From Palaemon carinicauda (Eukaryota > Arthropoda > Malacostraca > Decapoda > Palaemonidae), in the NCBI RefSeq assembly GCF_036898095.1, contig NC_090745.1:85806717-85870716 (forward strand): DNA of 64,000 bases, given 5' to 3'. The notes under the pieces are model-generated. The model was not told the DNA's origin, did no database searches, and saw only the letters and a program-made list of their open reading frames with translations. Shown in pieces: positions 57,703 to 64,000 of the stretch; position 1 is the first letter of the stretch; every line of letters begins with the position of its first letter. Both the position numbers and the translations under genes were made by a program.

Positions 57703-58690
57703 CGGGAGCCTCTAGGTTATCGAGGTAGCGAACAGATCTATGGTTGGCTGACCCCACAGGGCCCAAAGTCTGCTGCAAACATTCTTGTGAAGGGTCCACT
57801 CTGTGGGGATGACCTGACCCTTCCGGCTAAGGCGATCTGCCATGACATTCATATCGCCCTGAATGAACCTCGTTACCAGCGTGAGCTTTCGATCTTTTAA
57901 CCAGATGAGGAGGTCCCTTGCGATCTAGAACAACTTCCACGAATGAGTCCCTCCCTGCTTGGAGATGTAAGCCAAGGCTGTGGTGTAGTCAGAGTCCACC
58001 TCCACCACCTAGTTAAGCTGGAGGGACTTGAAGTTTATCAAGGCCAGATGAACCGCCAACAGCTCCTTGCAATTGATGTGAAGTGTCCTTAGCTCCTGAT
58101 TCCATGTTCCCGAGCATTCCTGTCCGTCCAAAGTCGCACCCCAGCCCGTGTCTGATGCGTCAGAGAAGAGACGGCGGTCGGGTTTCTGAACAGCCAAAGG
58201 TAGACTTCCTTGAGAAGAAAGCTGTTCTTTCACCACGTGAGAGTAGACCTCCTCTCTTCGGAAACAGGAACTGAGATCGTCTCTAGCGTCATGTCCTTAA
58301 TCCAGTGAGCCGCTAGATGATACTGAAGGGGGCGGAGGTGGGGTCTCCCCAACTCGATGAACAGGGCCAGCGATGAAAGTGTCCCTGTTAGACTCATCCA
58401 CTACCTGACTGAGCATCGGTTCCTTCTCAGCATGCTCCGGATGCAAACTAGGGCTTAGTAGATCTTTGGGGCCGACGGAAAAGCCCGAAAAGCTCGACTC
58501 TGAAGATCCATACCCAGGTAGACAATGGTCTGGGATGGGACGAGCTGGGACTCCTCAAAATTGTCCAGGAGGCCCAGTTCCTTGGTCAGATCCATAGTCC
58601 ATCTGAGAATCTCCAGACAGCGACGACTTGTGGGAGCTCTTAAAAGCTAGTCGTCTGACGGAGCCGGACACAAGATCATGGTACTGATGC
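57703..58690 (-). pseudogene. partial RT / RNase H of DIRS E
   Basis: RNase H is visible at 58236-58009 (RRLFSDASDTGWGATLDG, LHINCKELLAVHLALI). The RT end is at about 58675-58480 (ELGLLDNFEESQLVPSQ and IVYLGMDL), with a stop inside the D-D-W-L region. Upstream of about 58690 the sequence changes to gag-like DNA, so the RT fingers and most of the palm are gone. Confidence 0.75.
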
Positions 58691-59254
58691 ACAGTCTGTG
58701 AACTGTCAACCATGGGGAAGCGAGGAAGTACAGTGACAACCCGAAGCTGTCTAGACTGTCTGGGTCGTACAGACAACTCCTTATCGGGTTGCTGAGGTTG
58801 CCGCACTGCGTCACAACAAGTCACTTCTGCTGGTTGTTGAACGTCTTCCCAGTGACACACTGACTCCGTAAAAAAAAAATCCTCTAACAAGGACTAAGCT
58901 TGGAGTGCATGTCTTGCAACACAGCTCAAGGTCTATGGGAGCAGGTGTGGTAACAGACGGGGTTAGCGACTGAAGTGGAACCATTACCTTCCCTGGAAGC
59001 ATGTTATGCTTAAATAAAAGTCCATAGGAGGCTACGCAGCTAAAGGCTCCTCTCCAAATGACAGAGTCCTCAAGGGAATATCAGAAGGAGGGAGAATAGC
59101 ACTTTCTCATCTACAGGAACCATATCCGAGAAAAGCTAAGTTCTCTCAGTGAGGGTTTCACTGGTGCAAAAGCAGCAGACTAGAAGGCAACATTATGAAA
59201 CTGCTTGACAGTCTAGTGAGTTGGCAACAACCAAAGATGTGTGACTGAGAAGCA

Positions 59255-59560
59255 TGCGGTAAGGTATGCAGAGCATGCTGTATGCAGAGCATGCTGTATG
59301 TAGAGCATGCTGTAAGGTAAGCAGAGCATGTTGCATGGCGTGCGGCTTATGCTGCATGGGATGCGGCTCAAGCTGCATGGGATGAGGCTCATGCTGCATG
59401 GTATGAGGCTCATGCTGCATGGGATGAGGCTCAAGCTGCAAGGGAAGAGGCTTATGCCGCATGCGTTGAGGAGGATGCCGCATAGTATGATGCTCCTGCC
59501 TCATGGGTTGAGGCGGTTGCCGCATAGCATGAGGCTCCTGCCTCATGGTTTGAGGAGGAT
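59255..59560. repeat. 21 bp minisatellite within gag of DIRS E
   Basis: Units like GGATGAGGCTCATGCTGCAT repeat with variation (ATGGGATGCGGCTCAAGCTG and similar). On the minus strand they encode MQ-x-EPHP heptapeptides. A shorter unit (GCAGAGCATGCTGTA) precedes them. Confidence 0.88.
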
Positions 59561-59840
59561 TAAATAAAGGAAATCTGAACCTGACACTAATCTAGCTGTC
59601 CGAGGATTTACCTGGTGAGACATCAGTCTCTTTATCAGCGAGTTTTACCAGATTTCCCCGGGCCACCACGTGACACAATTGGCAGTAATTCATTCAAATT
59701 ACCCCTAATGAGTCAAAATGGATAAATATCAACACAACATCGTGTTCAAATAGAAATAAATTTCTACCTCATACTTGGGATCGAACGCTAGCCCCTTCTA
59801 ATGAAAGGCCAGGTCGAAACCAACCATGCCACGAGAGCCC
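59555..59840 (-). mobile_element. tRNA-derived SINE inside gag of DIRS E
   Basis: On the minus strand, an A-box-like sequence (GTGGCATGGTTGG, complement of 59820-59832) and a B-box-like sequence (GCGTTCGATCCC, complement of 59777-59788) are correctly ordered about 32 bp apart. That makes an internal Pol III promoter. A non-tRNA body follows to about 59555. It interrupts the Gln/His repeat frame. The ends are approximate, and no clear target duplication longer than about 6 bp was seen. Confidence 0.65.
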
Positions 59841-60039
59841 ATTGAGGCTCCTGTGAGGTTCCTGCCTCAAGAGTTGCGTCTGCCTCAAGGGTTGAGGAGG
59901 TAGCTGCGCAGAGAGAGGCTCATGCTGTGAAGAATGCGGTTGCTGCATGCGTTGAGGCGGCTGTCTCATAGCATGAGGTTCCTCAAGAGTTGAGGCTCTT
60001 CCCTCAAGAGTTGAGGTTCTTGCCTCAAGAGTGGAGGTG

Positions 60040-60530
60040 GCTGCCGCAAGAGTTGAGGTTGCTGCCTCAAGGATGGTGGAGGTTGCCGCAACGCAAGAGG
60101 TTGCTGCATAGCGTTGGTATCTGGCAACTCCCAATGCGGCAGCTCACGCGTGGAGGTAGGTTGAGGAACCTCAACATCATACGTCTGGCAGGGTGGACTG
60201 CGCAGAGGTGGAGTTGAGGTTGCTGCCTCGAGGATGGTGGAGGTTGTCGCACCGCAAGAGGTTGTTGCCTCGAGGATGGAGGAGGTAGTCGCAACGCATG
60301 AGGCTCCTACCTCAAGGGTAGAGGAGGTTGCTGCAAAGCATAAGGCTCCTGCCTCAAGTGTTGAGGAGGTTGCCGCGTGGCAAGAGGCTCCTGCCTCAAG
60401 GAAAGTGGAGGTTGCTGCACAGAGCTGGTATCTGGCAACTCCCAATGCGGCAGCTCACGCATGGAGGTAGCTTGAGGAACCTCAACATCATACGTCTGGC
60501 AGGCTGGACTGCGTAGAGGTGGAGGAGCGC
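60040..60530. repeat. 315 bp direct duplication within gag of DIRS E
   Basis: TATCTGGCAACTCCCAATGC and the following roughly 90 bp occur at about 60118 and again at about 60432 with a few differences. The flanking CTGCCTC-AAGAGTTGAGG units are also repeated. Confidence 0.85.
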
Positions 60531-62289
60531 TCGCAGGTGTGTTAACCTTCTCTGCCTGAAACTCCTGCATCAACACCGCCAGCTGAGACTGCATTGTCTG
60601 CAGCATAGACCACTAGAGTTAAGAAAGACAACAACAAACGGAGCTACTGTCCGTTGAGACTGAGGGTCTAAAACAGCTGGTGCGGCAACAGACGGAGCTA
60701 CTGCCTGTTGCGATACCACACTCTCTCTGGGAGGTGTGCAGTTGTCGTACTGCAGCGAGTCCGAACTGACCCAGTGCTAATGGCTACACCTAGGAGTTGG
60801 ACTTGCGCGGAAGGGACCGACTTGCACTTAAAAGCTGTAAGATTTGTTCCATGGTTTCTGCGAGAAACCTCTTCCGCAGACGAGGAATAAAAGGGCTCTC
60901 TCGTCTTTGTGTGGGTGGGGTGATCACGTCGGCAACGTGTGTAGATACACCCGAAACCACGGAGGGAAACGTCTGTTCGTCGATCAAGGCCTGCTGAACC
61001 CATAAGTCCTTCGACATTACTTCTCCCCTGGGCTTGGGAGCTTGTAAGAGGTCCCAGACTAGGCGAACAACTGGCACGAACAGACGAACCCTCGAACGCA
61101 ACACTGTAACACTTTGCGCTTATCACTTATCACTTTTGATTTTCTGTTTGCACTTATTTCACTGAACTCGAAACTTTAAGTGGTTTGTACCTGAAACACG
61201 CAATTCTATCCTTCCTTAAAAGTTAGTAATTGCGAAAACAGAATTACAATGTAACAGAAAAATATAATGAAAGATAAATAATTCAGTGGCTGGAAAGAGA
61301 CTAAACACTAGATCAAATAAACTACGTTTAAAATCTCTCACCGCATAAAGCTTGAGAACAAGAATAAAACTCTAGAAACGTTTACCTTCTTCCCCTTAAG
61401 AGACTAGGGAGAAGAGCAAAAACGATAACAACGTTACTCGCTTGAACGAAACGTTTATCCTCCTCTCTCTCCCTCCGTCTCTATCTCTCTCTCTCTCTCT
61501 CTTGACTTAGAACCTGAGAGATGAGCCCAATCATATATATCGTTAAAACATATTATTGTTAAAGGAAAAAAAAACTGAAAGATTTCCCAAATAAAAAGTT
61601 CCTTTATTAGAATTAAAACCATTAAGCTAAGAAAGAATGAACAAAACGCTAGAATCGGTTTACTCTTACTGCAACGTGACACCGTGAAAATTCTCTCTCT
61701 ATCGTAACGATAGAGCGCAAGTTGAACGTTCTGAACGTCAACAACTGCAGAGACAAAACAAAACGTTAGTTCAACTTTGAAAACAGTACGAGACTATCAA
61801 AGAAATTCTTTCAAAAACATTAAAATAGCATAATATGTTAACAGGTAAAAACGAAATGACGGGCTCAATGTTAATTAACTTCGGTACCAAGAAAAGACCG
61901 CCTACTATTAGGAAAGGTCGAATATAAACAAATATAAAAATTAATTTTAATAAGTTTATAATAAAAGGAAGTTAATCGAAGAGGCCTATAAAAGGCGGAG
62001 AGATATAAAATAAATCTATAACTTTTGTTAAGCAAAATTAAGAAAGAGAGTCTATACTCTCTTAGACACCAACACTTCCGTCTAAGGGAAGGGTCGGCCA
62101 TTTAAAAGTGAAAGAGAGTTCATACTCTCTTCGTCACCAAAATTAATCAAATTAATTCCAAAAGCTAGCTAAGCTAATGATAAAACTTCCTGAATAGCGA
62201 AAGCTAAACTCTAGAGCAAATACATCACCAAATCGTGAGCAAAAACTCCAGAATCAACAGCGTATCCATGTAGGTCTAGCCGGAGGCAC

Positions 62290-62448
62290 GACAGAGGAAA
62301 AATTGAGGTGGTGTTGACAAGAAGTACTGGAGTACCTGACCACAGATGGCGCTGTGTGTTCACCCCCACCTGTATAGCGATCGCTGGCGTATCCCGACCG
62401 TAGATTTCTGTCGGCAACAGAGTTGACAGCTACATGATTATCGGGTAA
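62290..62448. repeat. right inverted terminal repeat of DIRS E
   Basis: Reverse complement of 55652-55806. The outer end continues to about 62465 (GATTAATATTGAAAAAT). Confidence 0.88.
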
Positions 62449-62566
62449 GATTAATATTGAAAAATTGAATGTATTTGTATAGTTTATAAGTTCAAACAAA
62501 TTTGGACATCTTATAAAGAGCATTTTTGCTTATGGTCTCTAGCCATATAAATAACATCATACCTAC

Positions 62567-62808
62567 CTGTCTAGTAATTTGCCGAACTTCTTCTTGATTA
62601 GACATGAGTTCCTTGTAGAGGTGGAGATTTTCTTCTTCCAGGATTTGCCTCTCGTCACTACTTAATGACCCAAGCATACTGTCTATTTCTTCTTCAACTG
62701 GAGATGGTAATACATTATTTTGGGTAACAGTAGGTGAATCTCCTTGCTTATTTTCATTAATAGTCTCTGAATTTCCTGCACTCTCCAATGAAGGAGGCCC
62801 CCAAGAAT
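62567..62808 (-). CDS. Stx18: syntaxin-18 exon (linker and start of SNARE motif)
   Basis: The acceptor is CATACTTTGCAG ending at 62809 and the donor GTAGGT starts at 62566. The exon enters with two bases of a split codon and leaves in phase 0. It encodes a polar linker (SWGPPSLESAGNSETINENK, then SPTVTQNNVLPSPVEEE). The start of the SNARE helix follows: LSSDERQILEEENLHLYKEL, then EEVRQITRQ. The S-x-E-R-Q-x-L-E-x-E-N pattern is diagnostic of syntaxin-18. N-terminal domain exons lie beyond the right edge of the window. Confidence 0.9.
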
Positions 62809-64000
62809 CTGCAAAGTATGAATTATTTGTCCTTAAACATGCAATTAAATTTCCTTTTAGAAAACATAAAACACTAAAATTATCACAACTTCAGAAGATT
62901 ATAAGAAATGCACAATTATAAACTCATTTTAAGTTATTATTCTTGACTCGGTTGTCCTGACAAAATATAATAATGACATCTGATCTAGGGCTTCATATTT
63001 TCCTTTCTCCATGATTTTCTGGTCTTCCCACTGTCTCCTGGCCTGCTAATATTCATATAGATTGCTCCTCTCCTTTCATCACATGCCCAATGCATTCCTA
63101 TTTGTGAGATCCTGATCTATCTTTATGCCCCAGGGCACCATATTTCAGCAATCTCCCCTTACTATAAAACCCAGCCGTAAATCTTGACATTTTATAATCC
63201 TTCCTCAATTATATCTTAAAGTGCCCATGTACATAACTAGTGTACAGCATAGAAGAATGATGCCTTTTAAATTAACATTTATTTCATGACTTACCTTTGA
63301 ATATACAATACTATCAATTGCAAGGGCCAACTTAATGACCTCTGAATAAATATAAAATATTCTCCCACCACCAATTCCTCCACTCCCTCCAAGGGATTGC
63401 TACACTGCTAACCACCTGCCATGTACCAGGAAAGGAATGGCAACAAGACATTTCCAGGAAAACAAGTGTCAACAAAAATCCAGATCTAATAAGTTTCACC
63501 TAAGAAACGTAGGGAGGAGTGAAGAAAATATTTCTATTTATAGGTAAGTCAGGAGAATATAGATTTTACTTTCAAAATCCTCTTTATCTCCATGAATCTT
63601 ACCTTTGAATATAAAATGCTGATTAACACACTTCTCAAGCAGAAGGTGATATACAAACAAATTATGGTCCTCACCATAAACTCAATCCTTTGTCGAATTT
63701 ACAATAATACCATTCTTTGTGTCAGTTCTGACTTTGAGTTACTTATCCTTAAATATCAAATACAAAAATAAAATCATCATTACACCGGTTTATGAGGCCT
63801 TACATTAGTCACTATGTTAAAAAATAACAATGAAAAATGGCTAAAGAACAAAATAAAGAATTTTACTTATGAAATTAGTAAATATATATATTCAATATAA
63901 AAATACAGTAGTAGTAGTACTGTATACAGTATATCATATACACAGAGAATATTATAAACACGCATAAAGTAAAACACACTCAATATCTGACAACTATGTT
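62809..64000. other. intron sequence upstream of the syntaxin-18 exon
   Basis: AT-rich; a CTACTGTA/TACAGTA-rich stretch near 63905-63935. I saw no further syntaxin-18 exon and no repeat boundary. Confidence 0.4.

Larger units (their letters stand above)
58691..61126 (-). pseudogene. gag-like region of DIRS E with Gln/His/Pro repeats
   Basis: Frames on the minus strand are rich in Gln, Pro, His, Arg and Met. The 5' part (about 61126-60700) reads WVQQALIDEQTFPSVV and TMEQILQLLSASRS. The 3' part is made of short repeats. Stops and frame changes are frequent. It probably encoded the structural protein, since it sits where gag is in element B. Its QH-rich repeats resemble those in element D. Confidence 0.55.
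55611..62465 (-). mobile_element. DIRS-like element (E) with complete termini and broken genes
   Basis: The inverted terminal repeats are about 155 bp (55652-55806 and 62290-62448) and share GATTATCGGGTAA, ATCGCTGGCGTATCCCG and ACAGATGGCGCTGTGTG. Outer ends differ. The ICR at 55852-55942 is complementary first to the left outer end (55611-55669) and then to the right outer end (62428-62465). Minus-strand remnants of gag, RT/RNase H and tyrosine recombinase follow in order. The N-terminal half of RT is deleted at about 58690, so the element is non-autonomous. The right end is 101 bp from a syntaxin-18 splice donor. Confidence 0.85.

Noticed and set aside
62492..62566. Continuation of the syntaxin-18 reading frame past 62567
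   Set aside because: A GTAGGT donor lies at 62566, and the next exon continues the SNARE motif in frame. The extension has no similarity to the family.
1..64000. CRISPR arrays, operons, rRNA, endogenous viral genes or toxin genes
   Set aside because: None seen. The repeats present are microsatellites, MITEs or transposon termini, and all reverse transcriptases belong to LINE or DIRS elements.

Overview
The window looks like nuclear DNA of a decapod crustacean, inferred from the transposon families, (GA)n and (TA)n arrays, large AT-rich introns and spliced exons. There are no bacterial-style operons. It holds exons of two conserved cellular genes facing each other (convergent), plus one probable first exon of a third gene. 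Nearly all other recognisable sequence is transposable-element (TE) derived.

Host genes. (1) On the + strand are the last two exons of a TRM13-type tRNA 2'-O-methyltransferase gene (9810-9976 and 27345-27528). Splice phase matches exactly across a 17.4 kb intron, and an AATAAA lies at 27812. (2) On the - strand are three consecutive exons of syntaxin-18: linker (62567-62808), SNARE core (45554-45679) and membrane anchor with stop (35320-35424). All are phase-compatible and separated by introns of 16.9 and 10.1 kb. (3) A - strand exon at 3973-4317 encodes a short tail, one membrane segment and a Cys-containing stem, like the N-terminus of a type II Golgi enzyme.

TE layout. 1-9.8 kb: a truncated LINE, the type II exon, and a decayed DIRS element (A) that contains a LINE insertion fused to a piece of that exon. 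9.8-27.3 kb (TRM13 intron): a nearly intact DIRS element (B, 13223-20855) inside an older palindromic repeat, a CR1/Jockey-like LINE, a second LINE and a Merlin-type DNA transposon. 27.5-35.3 kb: a decayed DIRS (C) and a Tigger transposase scrap. 35.4-45.5 kb (syntaxin intron): a LINE split by a CR1-like copy, a decayed DIRS (D) and a TA-flanked pogo/Tigger-like element. 45.7-62.5 kb (syntaxin intron): MITEs, DIRS ends (F, G), the longest LINE copy, LINE fragments and a DIRS (E, 55611-62465) with intact termini but broken genes.

Main biological story. Several independent DIRS families share one terminal design. Inverted terminal repeats (ITRs) have unequal outer ends, and an internal complementary region (ICR) lies next to one ITR, complementary to both outer ends. 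Element B has gag (with a 113 bp intron), RT/RNase H and a tyrosine recombinase with all catalytic residues visible, so it is the best candidate for a recently active element. The most unusual single locus is 6342-7040: a truncated LINE joined in sense orientation to a fragment of the 4.0-4.3 kb exon, with a possible 9 bp target-site duplication. It looks like a template-switch product.
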